A program made the position numbers and the translations under genes. A DNA stretch of 64,000 bases, from positions 62,001-126,000 of the forward strand of contig JAKAUQ010000004.1 in NCBI GenBank assembly GCA_021827705.1, given 5' to 3'. This DNA comes from Actinomycetes bacterium (lineage in GTDB: Bacteria > Actinomycetota > Acidimicrobiia > Acidimicrobiales > RAAP-2). The notes beneath the pieces were generated by a model. That model made no database searches, was not told where the DNA came from, and was given only the letters and a program-made list of their open reading frames with translations. Below are positions 27,509 through 36,166 of this stretch, in pieces. Numbering within the stretch: position 1 is the first letter of the stretch; every line of letters starts with the position of its first letter.

Positions 27509-27514
27509 CGACCC

Positions 27515-27520
27515 ATCCTA
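27515..27520 (-). promoter_or_regulatory. -10 element of the PaaI gene, leaderless type
   Basis: TAGGAT on the minus strand, 6 bases before the ATG. Confidence 0.6.
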
Positions 27521-27531
27521 CGAGGGGTGAC

Positions 27532-27537
27532 TAGCCT
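27532..27537 (+). promoter_or_regulatory. -10 element of the threonine aldolase gene, leaderless type
   Basis: TAGCCT, 7 bases before the GTG at 27545. It lies only 11 bases from the opposing -10, so the two promoters share nearly all of their DNA and should compete. Confidence 0.6.
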
Positions 27538-27544
27538 GCCTTCG

Positions 27545-28558
27545 GTGAGGCGCGTCGACCTGCGCAGTGACACCGTGACCCGTCCGACCTCGGCCATGCG
27601 CGCCGCCATGGCGGCCGCCGCGGTCGGTGACGACGGCTACGGCGAGGACCCCACCGTCAACGCCCTGGAGGCCCGGGCGGCCGCGATCCTGGGCAAGCCG
27701 GCCGCGGTCTTCGTGCCCTCGGGGGTGATGGCCAACCAGATGGCGGTGCGCGTCTTGACCCAGCCCGGTGACGTGATCGTGGCCGGCGCCAATCAGCACC
27801 TGGTCGACTTCGAGATGGGGGCGAGCGCTCGCAACTCGTCGGTCCAGTTCGCCCTCGTCGAGGACGCCACGGGTCAGCTGGACCTGGATCGGGTCGTCGA
27901 CATCATCGCGTCCGAGGCCGATCACCGGGCCCACGTCGGCGCGGTCGCCCTCGAGAACACGCACATGCCCTCGGGGGGCACGCCGTGGCCGCTGGAGCAG
28001 TTCGCGGCGCTGGCGCGAGCCGTCGAGCGGCCCGTGCACCTCGACGGGGCCCGGCTCTTCAACGCCGCCGTGGCCACGGCTACGCCGGCCGCGGCCCTGG
28101 CGGCGCCGGCGACGACGGTGATGGTGTGCCTGTCCAAGGGCCTCGCGGCCCCGGTCGGCTCGCTGCTGGCGGGCCCGGCCGACCTGATGGCGCGGGCCCG
28201 CGTGGAGCGCAAGCGACTCGGCGGCGCGATGCGCCAGGCGGGTGTGCTCGCCGCGGCCGGGATCGTCGCCCTCGAGACGATGGTCGACCGGCTGGCCGAG
28301 GACCATCGCCGGGCTCACCGCCTGGCCGAGCTGGTGTCGGCGGCCTTCCCCGAGGCCCACTACGATCCCGCGACCTGTCGCACCAACATCGTCGCCTTCG
28401 ACCATCCCGAGGCGCGGGCCCTGGTGGCTGAGTTGGCCGAGGTCGGCGTGCTCGGGGGAACGCTGGGGCCGCGGCGCGTGCGGCTGGTCACCCACCTCGA
28501 CGTCGACGATGACGATCTGGACTACGTGGCCGCGGTGCTCGCGCGACGAGCCCGCTGA
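27545..28558 (+). CDS. ltaE: Low-specificity L-threonine aldolase
   Basis: 337 residues. PLP enzyme splitting L-threonine or allo-threonine into glycine and acetaldehyde. [11 protein letters not shown] at the start, [46 protein letters not shown] with the PLP-binding Asp167, and the Schiff-base Lys198 in [11 protein letters not shown]. The frame is open upstream, but homology and a leaderless-type -10 both point to the GTG at 27545. Confidence 0.94.
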   Translation: MRRVDLRSDTVTRPTSAMRAAMAAAAVGDDGYGEDPTVNALEARAAAILGKPAAVFVPSGVMANQMAVRVLTQPGDVIVAGANQHLVDFEMGASARNSSVQFALVEDATGQLDLDRVVDIIASEADHRAHVGAVALENTHMPSGGTPWPLEQFAALARAVERPVHLDGARLFNAAVATATPAAALAAPATTVMVCLSKGLAAPVGSLLAGPADLMARARVERKRLGGAMRQAGVLAAAGIVALETMVDRLAEDHRRAHRLAELVSAAFPEAHYDPATCRTNIVAFDHPEARALVAELAEVGVLGGTLGPRRVRLVTHLDVDDDDLDYVAAVLARRAR

Positions 28559-28621
28559 CACCAAGAGATCACCTCGCGGCCCCGATCTTGCGCGAGGGGA
28601 GCGGGTAGCCTGGGGAACGCA

Positions 28622-29890
28622 GTGGTAGGCACCGTGACCGACATCTTCCACCTCTCGACGTTCCTGCACCGACCGATCTTTGATCGCGAAGGTGACCGGA
28701 TTGGCCGCGTCCAGGACCTGGTCGCGAGGCTCGGCGACGACCCCCACCCCCCCGTGGTCGGCGCGGTCATCCGCATCGAGGGTCGTGACCTGTTCGTGCC
28801 GATTCGCAAGATCGGCGGCCTCGACCGGGGCCGGGTCACCTTCGAGGGGCGGCGCGTGGACCTGCGTCGCTTCGAGCGGCGTCCCGGGGAGCTGCTGCTG
28901 GCCGAGGACCTGCTCGCGCGGCACTCGATCAACCTGGTGCGCGGGCGGCTGATCAGCGCCAACGAGATCGAGCTGGCCCAACTGGACGGGTCCTGGCAGG
29001 TGGTCGGCGTCGACCCGGGCCGCCGCCCGCTGCTGCGGCGCCTGCTGGGCCCGACCTTCGGCCAGCGCGTGAAGGCCGAGACCATCGTGGACTTCGCCTC
29101 CATCGAGCCGTTCGTCGGCCACGTGCCCACGGCGCGCCTGCGCATCCCGTACCGCAAGCTCGCCAAGCTCCATCCGGCCCAGATCGCCGACCTGGTCGAG
29201 CAGGCGAGCCACGAGGAAGGCGAGGAGATCATCGAAGTCGTCGGGCTCGATCGCGAGCTCGAGGCCGACGTGTTCGAAGAGCTCGACACGACCCACCAGC
29301 TCGAGTTTCTCGAGGACCGCAGTGACGCCGACGCCGCGCGCCTCCTGGCGCGCATGGAGCCCGACAGCGCCGCCGACCTGATCACCGAGATCGATCAGGA
29401 GCGCCGCTCGGAGATCCTGGACCTGCTCCCGTCCGAGCAGCAGGCCAAGGTCCGCATCCTGCTCACCTATAACGCCGACACCGCGGGGGGGCTGATGAGC
29501 CCGGACTTTCTCTCGGTGCCGGCCACCGCAACGGTGGACGAGGCGCTCGAAGCCGTGCGCGCGTCGCGTCTGCCCGTGGCGTCCCTGCACGCCGTCTTCG
29601 TCCTCGACGACGGCCGACCGGTGGGCGTGGCCTCGATCGCGGCGCTGGTGCGCGCCCACGGCGGTGACCCGGCCCTCGGGGTGGCGCGAACCGACCTCAC
29701 CCACGCCCACCCCGAGTGGGACGTCCACCAGGTGGCGCGCACCATGAGCGACTTCAACTTGACGGTCCTGCCGGTGGCCACCGACGAGGACGGCCGGATG
29801 GTGGGCGTGGTCACGGTCGACGACCTCTTGGACGAACTGCTGCCCCACGGGTGGCGTCGCGACTTCGGCATGTCGACGGTGGAGGAGTGA
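28622..29890 (+). CDS. PRC-barrel/MgtE N-terminal/CBS domain protein without a membrane domain
   Basis: 422 residues. Domains in order: PRC-barrel-like (about 10-75: HRPIFDREGDRIGRVQDLVAR), a second barrel-like stretch with LLLAEDLLARHSINL, MgtE intracellular helical domain (about 190-290: MEPDSAADLITEIDQERRSEILDLL), and two CBS domains (about 300-415, ending VVTVDDLLDEL). The membrane channel of MgtE is absent. In MgtE these cytosolic domains sense Mg2+. Together with the following Nramp-type transporter it probably forms a metal transport/regulation pair. GTG start, with TAGCCT 10 bases upstream. Confidence 0.88.
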   Translation: MVGTVTDIFHLSTFLHRPIFDREGDRIGRVQDLVARLGDDPHPPVVGAVIRIEGRDLFVPIRKIGGLDRGRVTFEGRRVDLRRFERRPGELLLAEDLLARHSINLVRGRLISANEIELAQLDGSWQVVGVDPGRRPLLRRLLGPTFGQRVKAETIVDFASIEPFVGHVPTARLRIPYRKLAKLHPAQIADLVEQASHEEGEEIIEVVGLDRELEADVFEELDTTHQLEFLEDRSDADAARLLARMEPDSAADLITEIDQERRSEILDLLPSEQQAKVRILLTYNADTAGGLMSPDFLSVPATATVDEALEAVRASRLPVASLHAVFVLDDGRPVGVASIAALVRAHGGDPALGVARTDLTHAHPEWDVHQVARTMSDFNLTVLPVATDEDGRMVGVVTVDDLLDELLPHGWRRDFGMSTVEE

Positions 29891-29917
29891 TGGCGGCTCC
29901 CCGGCGTCCCGTTCAAA

Positions 29918-29938
29918 GGGGGTCTTTCTGAAACCCCC
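29918..29938 (+). terminator. Hairpin after the MgtE_N/CBS gene
   Basis: GGGGGT/ACCCCC stem with a 9-base AT-rich loop, 28 bases after the stop. Could be a weak terminator or a processing site before the Nramp gene. Confidence 0.4.
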
Positions 29939-30063
29939 CAGTACCACCCTGGCCGATGAGCACCTAGGGTCGCACCGTCGCGAATCGATTCTGGCAGTTT
30001 GCTGAGTCCGGTCTCGTGGCGGTTGCCGGTACCCGACCACCACGAACGAACGGGAGACGAACT

Positions 30064-30189
30064 GTGCAGTATCGAGGAGACCACCAGGGGCCCGGGGCCC
30101 GCTGGCTCACGCGCACCGGCGCACCGCCCGGATCGCGGGCGCGGTCGCGCCAGGATCGCGCGGCGTCGTACGGGCTGGGGGGTCGCTGA
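30064..30189 (+). CDS. Possible 41-residue leader ORF coupled to the Nramp gene
   Basis: GTG 30064 opens a frame of 41 codons (MQYRGDHQGPGARWL..., Arg- and Gly-rich) whose TGA overlaps the ATG of the transporter gene (TGATG). A GGGAGACG stretch precedes it. The position suggests translational coupling or a regulatory upstream frame. The composition is uninformative and it may not be a real gene. The rest of 29939-30063 shows no gene; it contains a CGTGG/CCACG stem at about 30024-30050. Confidence 0.3.
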   Translation: MQYRGDHQGPGARWLTRTGAPPGSRARSRQDRAASYGLGGR

Positions 30190-31826
30190 TGGCGACGCCG
30201 AACCCGAGCCCGAACGAGGCCACTGCGGTGCTGGACAGCGCGCACACCGGCGACATCCGGGGGGCCTTCGGCACCATCGGTCAGCACGACGTCGGGGCGC
30301 GCTCCTCGCTCAAGGCGCGGCTGCTCACGCTGCTGGCGATCATGGGGCCGGGCCTCATCGTGATGATCGGGGACAACGACGCCGGTGGCGTGTCGACCTA
30401 CGCCCAGGCGGGCCAGAACTTCGGCCTGTCGCTCCTGTGGACGCTGCCGCTGCTCATCCCGGTGCTGGTCGTGAACCAGGAGATGGTGGTGCGTCTCGGC
30501 GCGGTCACCGGCGTCGGTCACGCCAGGCTCATCAACGAGCGCTTCGGGCGGTTCTGGGGCGCGTTCTCGGTCGGTGACCTGTTCATCTTGAACTTCCTCA
30601 CCATCGCCACCGAGTTCATCGGGGTGAGCCTCTCGCTGGGCTACCTCGGCGTCAGCCAGTACATCTCGGTGCCGGTCGCGGCGCTGGCACTGATCCTCAT
30701 GACCGCGACCGGCAGCTTCCGCCGGTGGGAACGCTTCATGTTCGTCTTCGTCTTCGCCAACTTCCTGGTGATCCCGCTCCTGATCATGCGCCACCCCGCC
30801 GTGGGGCCGGTGGTGCACGGCTTCGTGACTCCCGGGGTGCGCGGCGGCTTCAACTCGACGTCGGTGCTCTTGATCATGGCGATCGTGGGCACGACGGTCG
30901 CGCCCTGGCAGCTCTTCTTCCAGCAGTCCAACATCGTCGACAAGCGCATCACGCCGCGCTGGATCAACTACGAGCGCGCCGACACGGTGCTCGGCTCGTT
31001 CATCACGGTGTTCGCGGCGGCCATCCTCGTGGTCGTCGTGGCCACGGCCCTTGGCCCCTCCCCCCTGGCCGGCCACTTTCAAAACGGCGCCGCCGTGGCC
31101 GCCGGGCTGCGTCACTACGTCGGGCGGGCCGCCGGCGTCATCTTCGCGATCATCTTGTTGAACGCGTCCATCATCGGTGCGGCCTCGGTGACCTTGGCCA
31201 CCTCGTACGCCTTCGGCGACATGTTCGGCACGAAGCACTCGCTGCACCGGCACTGGCGCGACGCCAAGTTCTTCTACGGTGTCTTCACGGCGATGGTCGT
31301 CTTGGCCGCGGGCATCGTCGTCATCCCCGGCGCGCCCCTGGGACTCATCACGACCAGTGTCCAGGCCCTGGCCGGCGTCCTGCTGCCGAGCGCCACCGTG
31401 TTCTTGCTGCTGCTGTGCAACGACCGCGAGGTGCTCGGGCCCTGGGTCAACCGGACGTGGCTGAACGTGGTGGCGAGCCTCATCGTGGGGGTTCTGCTGA
31501 TGATGTCGCTGGTGCTGATGATCACGACGCTGTTCCCCACCATCGACGTGGCCAAGCTCGCCGTGGTGCTCGGGATCATCTTCGCGGCGGTCTTCACGGG
31601 AGCCGGCGTGGTGCTGGTCGTACGACGACACGGTGCGCCCGCGGCGCCCGAGCCGGCCCTCGGGCACCGCGCCACCTGGCGGATGCCACCGATCAACCTG
31701 CTCCACCGGCCCCGCTGGTCGCGAGGGACCCTCGCGGGCATGTACGTGCTGCGCGGCTACCTGGTCGTCGCGGTGGCCATGCTCCTGGTCAAGGCCATCG
31801 AGCTCGGTGTGCACCATCACTCCTGA
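30189..31826 (+). CDS. Nramp-family divalent cation transporter with atypical metal site
   Basis: 545 residues with about 11 membrane segments. The alignment with Nramp is gap-free around TM1 (GPGLIVMIGDNDAGGVSTYAQAGQNFG). The canonical DPGN becomes DAGG: Asp64 stays, Asn becomes Gly67. In TM6 the canonical MPHN is APWQ (Ala238-Gln241), losing the metal-binding Met that favours transition metals over Ca2+/Mg2+. Nramp-related Mg2+ transporters also lack this Met. With the upstream MgtE-like sensor domains, a Mg2+ (or Mn2+) transporter is the best inference. Confidence 0.88.
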   Translation: MATPNPSPNEATAVLDSAHTGDIRGAFGTIGQHDVGARSSLKARLLTLLAIMGPGLIVMIGDNDAGGVSTYAQAGQNFGLSLLWTLPLLIPVLVVNQEMVVRLGAVTGVGHARLINERFGRFWGAFSVGDLFILNFLTIATEFIGVSLSLGYLGVSQYISVPVAALALILMTATGSFRRWERFMFVFVFANFLVIPLLIMRHPAVGPVVHGFVTPGVRGGFNSTSVLLIMAIVGTTVAPWQLFFQQSNIVDKRITPRWINYERADTVLGSFITVFAAAILVVVVATALGPSPLAGHFQNGAAVAAGLRHYVGRAAGVIFAIILLNASIIGAASVTLATSYAFGDMFGTKHSLHRHWRDAKFFYGVFTAMVVLAAGIVVIPGAPLGLITTSVQALAGVLLPSATVFLLLLCNDREVLGPWVNRTWLNVVASLIVGVLLMMSLVLMITTLFPTIDVAKLAVVLGIIFAAVFTGAGVVLVVRRHGAPAAPEPALGHRATWRMPPINLLHRPRWSRGTLAGMYVLRGYLVVAVAMLLVKAIELGVHHHS

Positions 31827-31869
31827 GCGGCGGGCGACGTCGCTCGGGAGCAGCCGGGCTCGCGCCAAT

Positions 31870-31875
31870 TAGTCT
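31870..31875 (+). promoter_or_regulatory. -10 element of first PIG-L gene, leaderless type
   Basis: TAGTCT, exactly 6 bases before the GTG at 31882. Confidence 0.6.
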
Positions 31876-31881
31876 CGGGTC

Positions 31882-32703
31882 GTGACCGCCCGAGCGACCC
31901 TGGTGTGCGTCCACGCCCACCCCGACGACGAGGCGCTGTTCACCGCGGGGGCGTCGCTGCTGGCCGCTCGCCGGGGGATGGCGACGGTGCTGGTGACCTG
32001 CACCGACGGTCGCTACGGCTTCGACCCGGCGGGTCGCGCCGGCGACGACCCGGACCACGACGCCGCCGCCACGGCCGAGCGACGCGCGGCCGAGCTGGAC
32101 CGGGCCGCTCGCCGGGCCGGCTTCACGCGCCGGGTGAGCCTCGGCTACGCGGACTCGGGGATGGCCGGGTGGGCCAGCGCGACGGCGCCCGGGGCCTTCG
32201 CGCGTGCCGACGTGGCCGCGGTCGCAGCGACACTGGCCGCGCTCTTCGACGAGGTGGGAGCGACCGTGGTGCTCACCTACGACGAGCGGGGCTTCTACGA
32301 CCACCCCGACCACATCGCGGCCAATGCCGTGACCCGGGCGGCCGTGGCCCGCTCGGGTAGCGTCGAGCGTCTCTACTATCGCGTGGTGCCCACCAGCGTC
32401 CTGTCCCGCTTCGTGCCCGACGCGCACGCGCTGGAGGTCTTCTTGCCCGCGTGGGTCCTCGACGCCGGGATCGGCGTGGCCGACGAGCGCGTGACCACGG
32501 CGCTGGACACCACCACGGTGCTCGACGAGCAGCGCGCCGCCATGATGTGCCACGCCAGCCAGGTCGACAACGCCGAGCTGATCGGGCTGAACGCCGAAAT
32601 GTTCACGCGGCTCTTTGGCACCGAGTACTACGAGCGGGCCTGGAGTCGGCGGGCGGTGGCCGGTGACCGTGACGACCTGTTCGGGGGGCTGGGGTGGGGC
32701 TGA
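31882..32703 (+). CDS. PIG-L (LmbE) family deacetylase, first of two
   Basis: 273 residues. Zn-dependent N-acetylglucosaminyl deacetylase family. The metal motif HAHPDDEALF is near the start and the distal HPDHIAANAV supplies another His; CTDGRYGFDPAGR is typical of the actinobacterial mycothiol branch (MshB/Mca). Exact substrate is undecided: MshB cuts GlcNAc-inositol, Mca cuts mycothiol S-conjugates. It overlaps its paralogue by 10 bases, and the two are about half identical by eye, so they arose by tandem duplication. Confidence 0.9.
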   Translation: MTARATLVCVHAHPDDEALFTAGASLLAARRGMATVLVTCTDGRYGFDPAGRAGDDPDHDAAATAERRAAELDRAARRAGFTRRVSLGYADSGMAGWASATAPGAFARADVAAVAATLAALFDEVGATVVLTYDERGFYDHPDHIAANAVTRAAVARSGSVERLYYRVVPTSVLSRFVPDAHALEVFLPAWVLDAGIGVADERVTTALDTTTVLDEQRAAMMCHASQVDNAELIGLNAEMFTRLFGTEYYERAWSRRAVAGDRDDLFGGLGWG

Positions 32704-33518
32704 CGGTTCTCGCGGTCCACGCACATCCCGACGACGAGGTCCTGGCCACCGGCGGCGCCCTGCGGCTCCTGGCCGACCAGGGGGTGCGCACGGTGCTGGT
32801 GACCTGCACCGACGGCCGCTACGGCGACGCGCCCGGCGGGGTCAAGCCGGGGGCGCCGGGCCACGACCCCGACGCCGTGGCCGCCCTGCGGGCCCGCGAG
32901 CTCGACGCGTCGGCGGCGGCCCTCGGCATCGCGCGCGTTATCCGACTGGGCTACGGCGACTCGGGGATGATGGGCTGGGACCACAACGACGAGCCCGGCT
33001 CGTTCTGGTCGACGCGGGTCGACGAGGCCGCCGACCGCCTGGGCGCGATCCTGCGCGCCGAGGCGCCCCAGGTCGTCGTGACCTACAACGAGATCGGCTT
33101 CTACGGCCACCCCGATCACATCCAGGCGCACCGGGCCACCCGGGCGGCCCTGGCCGCGCTGGCCGCGCCCCCCACCCTCTACTACAACGCCCTGCCGCTG
33201 TCGGCGGCTCGCCGCTGGCGCGAGCAGGCCACCGCCGACCCCGACGCGGCCGCGAGCGCCGAGGAGGGGGAGGGCTTCGACCCGGTGGCCCTGGCGGTGC
33301 CCGACGAGGAGATCGCCGTCGCGATCGACGCGCGGGCGGTCGTGGGGGCCAAGCGGGCCGCGATGGCGGCCCACGCCTCCCAGATGGCCGACTCGCCGTG
33401 GCTGAGCCTGGACGACGACGCGTTCGCGGCGGCCATGGGCTGGGAGTGGTTCGTGCGCGCCGTCAACCCGCGCGGCCTCACCGGCACCTCGAGCGACCTC
33501 CTAGCTGGCTACCGCTGA
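32694..33518 (+). CDS. PIG-L (LmbE) family deacetylase, second of two
   Basis: 274 residues. VLAVHAHPDDEVLATGG gives the Zn motif, CTDGRYGDAPGG follows, and YNEIGFYGHPDHIQAHRATRAAL is the distal metal/catalytic segment. The latter is close to the MshB/Mca pattern. The pair suggests that this organism handles mycothiol or a similar aminosugar thiol, one copy perhaps for synthesis and the other for detoxification (inference). Confidence 0.9.
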   Translation: MGLTVLAVHAHPDDEVLATGGALRLLADQGVRTVLVTCTDGRYGDAPGGVKPGAPGHDPDAVAALRARELDASAAALGIARVIRLGYGDSGMMGWDHNDEPGSFWSTRVDEAADRLGAILRAEAPQVVVTYNEIGFYGHPDHIQAHRATRAALAALAAPPTLYYNALPLSAARRWREQATADPDAAASAEEGEGFDPVALAVPDEEIAVAIDARAVVGAKRAAMAAHASQMADSPWLSLDDDAFAAAMGWEWFVRAVNPRGLTGTSSDLLAGYR

Positions 33519-33522
33519 CCAG

Positions 33523-33528
33523 TACGAT
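33523..33528 (+). promoter_or_regulatory. -10 element of the nucleoside/NMT1-type ABC operon, leaderless type
   Basis: TACGAT, 6 bases before the GTG at 33535. Confidence 0.6.
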
Positions 33529-33534
33529 GGCCGA

Positions 33535-34290
33535 GTGACCGACGCGCTGCTGGCGCTGCGTGAGGTCGCCAAGTCCTTTGGCGACACCGTGGCGCTCTCG
33601 CCCACGACGCTCGACATCGCCGAGGGCTCCTTCGTCGCCATCGTTGGGCCCTCCGGGTGCGGCAAGTCGACGCTGTTCAACGTCATCGCCGGCCTGCTGG
33701 CGCCCGACGCGGGTGCCGTGCTGCTGTCCCAGCGCGACGTCACCGGCACGACCGGCCACGTCGGCTACATGCTCCAAAAGGACCTTCTGGTGCCCTGGCG
33801 TACCGTCGAGGACAACATCACGATGGCCAAGCGCCTCACCGGGCGCGTGACCACCGAGGACCGCTCGGAGGCCCGCCGCATGGCGCGCGCCTACGGCCTG
33901 GGTGAGTTCCTGCGCCACTACCCGTCGGCGTTGTCGGGTGGCATGCGCCAGCGCGTGGCCTTCATGCGAACGCTGATGACCCACCAGCGACTCCTGCTGC
34001 TCGACGAGCCCTTCGGGGCTCTGGACGCCCAGACGCGTCTGGAGATGCAGCAGTGGCTCCTCCAGGTGTGGCGCGACGCCGAGCGCACGGTGCTCTTCAT
34101 CACCCACGATGTCGACGAGTCGATCTTCCTGGCCGACCGGGTCATCGTCATGTCCCCACGCCCGGGCCGCGTGGTGGCGGACTTCGCCAACCCGCTGGCG
34201 CGCCCGCGCACCCTCGAGATGCTCACCGAGCCGGACTTCATCGCCCTCAAGGGCCAGATCATGCACCTGCTCCACGGGGGCGCGGCGTGA
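33535..34290 (+). CDS. ABC transporter ATPase (nitrate/sulfonate/pyrimidine-precursor class)
   Basis: 251 residues. SsuB/TauB/ThiZ-like ATPase: Walker A GPSGCGKST at 38-46, Q-loop YMLQKDLLVPWRTVEDNI, signature LSGGMRQRVAFMRTL, Walker B LLLLDEPFGALDAQTR, and H-loop FITHDVDESIFLADR. It energises the permease that follows with a 4-base overlap. The genes downstream (sugar kinase, nucleoside hydrolase) suggest that the cargo is a nucleoside or base rather than a sulfonate. Confidence 0.92.
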   Translation: MTDALLALREVAKSFGDTVALSPTTLDIAEGSFVAIVGPSGCGKSTLFNVIAGLLAPDAGAVLLSQRDVTGTTGHVGYMLQKDLLVPWRTVEDNITMAKRLTGRVTTEDRSEARRMARAYGLGEFLRHYPSALSGGMRQRVAFMRTLMTHQRLLLLDEPFGALDAQTRLEMQQWLLQVWRDAERTVLFITHDVDESIFLADRVIVMSPRPGRVVADFANPLARPRTLEMLTEPDFIALKGQIMHLLHGGAA

Positions 34291-35114
34291 GGGCGACCCG
34301 TCGGCGCCTGGGGCTGGTCGCGCGCAACGTCGGGATCCCGATCCTGTCGCTGGTCCTGGTCCTGGTGCTCTGGCAGCTCATCGTGGTGGGCTTTCACGTG
34401 GCCAGCTACGTGGCCCCGCGACCGCGCGCGGCCATCGACGCGGTGACCCAGAACTGGTCGGTGCTGTGGCCCCTGGTGCTCGGGACGATCCGCGAGACGG
34501 TCTACGGCTTCGTGGTGGGTGCGGCCCTCGGGTTCTTCCTCGGCGTGATCATGGCCAAGGTGTCCTTCCTCCAGGGCCTCGTCTACCCGGTGCTGGTCCT
34601 GTCCCAGGCCATCCCGATCATCGCTCTGGCCGCGCCCCTGGTGCTCATCCTCGGGTTCTCCACGGCGCCCAAGATCGTGATCGTCGCCTGGATCGTCTTC
34701 TTCCCGGTCACCGTCAACGTCATCGACGGTCTCAGCCACGTGGACCGCGACCTCGTCAACCTGGCCAAGGTCTACGGCGCCTCGCGCTGGCGCACCTTCT
34801 GGCAGATCGAGATCCCGGCCACCTCGACGCCCCTGTTCTCGGGCCTCAAGATCGGCGCGACCTACGCGGTGACCGGGGCGATCATCGGGGAGCTGGCCGC
34901 CTCGGACGGCTCGTCCCTGGCGCTCTACCAGGAGCACGCCAACTCCAACTTGAACACCGCGGCCGTCTACGGCACCACCATGGTCATGACCGCGATCGGG
35001 ATCAGCTGGTTCTTGCTCGTGGTGGGCGTCGAGGTGTTCGCGACGCCGTGGCGGCGCCGCACGGTGGCGCGGCGCTGGCCGTGGCGACGGGGACGCGACC
35101 TCGCCGATCGCTAG
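34287..35114 (+). CDS. ABC transporter permease (NMT1/SsuC class)
   Basis: 275 residues, about six membrane segments. The BPD permease coupling loop is EAA-like: HVDRDLVNLAKVYGASRWRTFWQIEIPATSTPLFSGLKIGATYA. GTG 34287 overlaps the ATPase stop (GTGA). The frame is open upstream but there it lies inside the ATPase gene. Confidence 0.92.
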   Translation: MRATRRRLGLVARNVGIPILSLVLVLVLWQLIVVGFHVASYVAPRPRAAIDAVTQNWSVLWPLVLGTIRETVYGFVVGAALGFFLGVIMAKVSFLQGLVYPVLVLSQAIPIIALAAPLVLILGFSTAPKIVIVAWIVFFPVTVNVIDGLSHVDRDLVNLAKVYGASRWRTFWQIEIPATSTPLFSGLKIGATYAVTGAIIGELAASDGSSLALYQEHANSNLNTAAVYGTTMVMTAIGISWFLLVVGVEVFATPWRRRTVARRWPWRRGRDLADR

Positions 35115-35145
35115 GATTCCCACCAGACTCGTGAAGGAGGGCGCG

Positions 35146-36162
35146 ATGCGCAAGACCCGGTTCGCACTGAGCGCGGCGGCGATCGCCGCGTTGATGGCCA
35201 CCTCGGCCCTGACCGCGGTGGGCTCCGCGGGCGCGACCGCGACCACCTCGGTCACCTTCGCCTACGACTTCCCCGGCCCCGACTTCGAGCTGGTCCCCGT
35301 CGTCGTGGCCCAGGACCGGGGCTACTTCGCGGCTCACGGCCTCAACGTCAAGGTGGTGTTCCCGCCCGACACGTCGACCACGACCAAGATGCTGACCACG
35401 GGGGCGGCCAACATCGGCTTCCTCACCACGACCGACATGGGTGTGGCCATCAACGCCGGAGCTCCCGTGGTGTCGATCGCCAACTACTCGATGCGTAACA
35501 ACTGGGCGCTGTTCGCCAAGCCCGGGACCAAGCTCACGCCGCAGAACCTGACCGCGGCGCTGCGGGGCAAGCGGATCTTCTCCTACGGCGACACCTGGAC
35601 CGAGTCAATGCTGCCCTTCGTCCTGCGCCGAGCGCACCTGACGACCAGTCAGGTCAAGATCATCACGGACCCCACGGGCAACGACCTGACCGACCTGCTG
35701 GCCGGCAAGGTGGACATCTCGACCTCGACGACCAACTACGAGATCCCCGGGTTCGTGGGCTCCCACGTCAAGGGCCAGGAGGTGACCCTGCTCGGCACGC
35801 GGGTGGGCGCCCCCGACATCCCGATCTGGGTGTACGCGGTCACGCGCAGCTACGCGGCCGCGCACGGTGCCACGGTGCGGGCGTTCCTGGCGGCGGTGAA
35901 GTCCGCGACCGTGTGGGCGGTGGCCCACCCGGCAGCCGCAGCGATCGACTTCGACCACGCCTACCCGACCTCGGGCTACACCAACGCCTACAACGCCCTG
36001 GGCTGGAAGCTGACGATCCCCTTCCTGCGCGATACCCACGGCCAGTACTTCGTGCAGTCCAACGCCCAGTGGCTGACGCTGGCCCGGGCCCTCAAGTCGA
36101 TCAAGCTGATCTCGAAGGTGCCCGCGCCCACCACCTACTACACGAACAAGTTCCTGCCCTAG
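35146..36162 (+). CDS. NMT1/THI5-like substrate-binding protein
   Basis: 338 residues. A Sec signal peptide at 1-30 ends in a GSAGATA region without a lipobox Cys. The mature part begins TTSVTFAYDFPGPDFELVPVVVAQDRGYFAAHGLNVKVVFPPD, the SsuA/THI5 hallmark, and continues with GAANIGFLTTTDMGVAINAGAPVVSIANY. Family ligands include pyrimidine thiamine precursors, riboflavin, sulfonates and nucleobases. ATG 35146 follows AAGGAGGG; an upstream GTG at 35131 lies within that ribosome site and is less likely. Confidence 0.9.
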   Translation: MRKTRFALSAAAIAALMATSALTAVGSAGATATTSVTFAYDFPGPDFELVPVVVAQDRGYFAAHGLNVKVVFPPDTSTTTKMLTTGAANIGFLTTTDMGVAINAGAPVVSIANYSMRNNWALFAKPGTKLTPQNLTAALRGKRIFSYGDTWTESMLPFVLRRAHLTTSQVKIITDPTGNDLTDLLAGKVDISTSTTNYEIPGFVGSHVKGQEVTLLGTRVGAPDIPIWVYAVTRSYAAAHGATVRAFLAAVKSATVWAVAHPAAAAIDFDHAYPTSGYTNAYNALGWKLTIPFLRDTHGQYFVQSNAQWLTLARALKSIKLISKVPAPTTYYTNKFLP

Positions 36163-36166
36163 CGCC

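Noticed and set aside
29939-30188. Mn2+ (yybP-ykoY) or Mg2+ riboswitch before the Nramp gene
   Set aside because: The GGGGAGTAG-type core of yybP-ykoY and the M-box core are not recognisable in this 250-base region.
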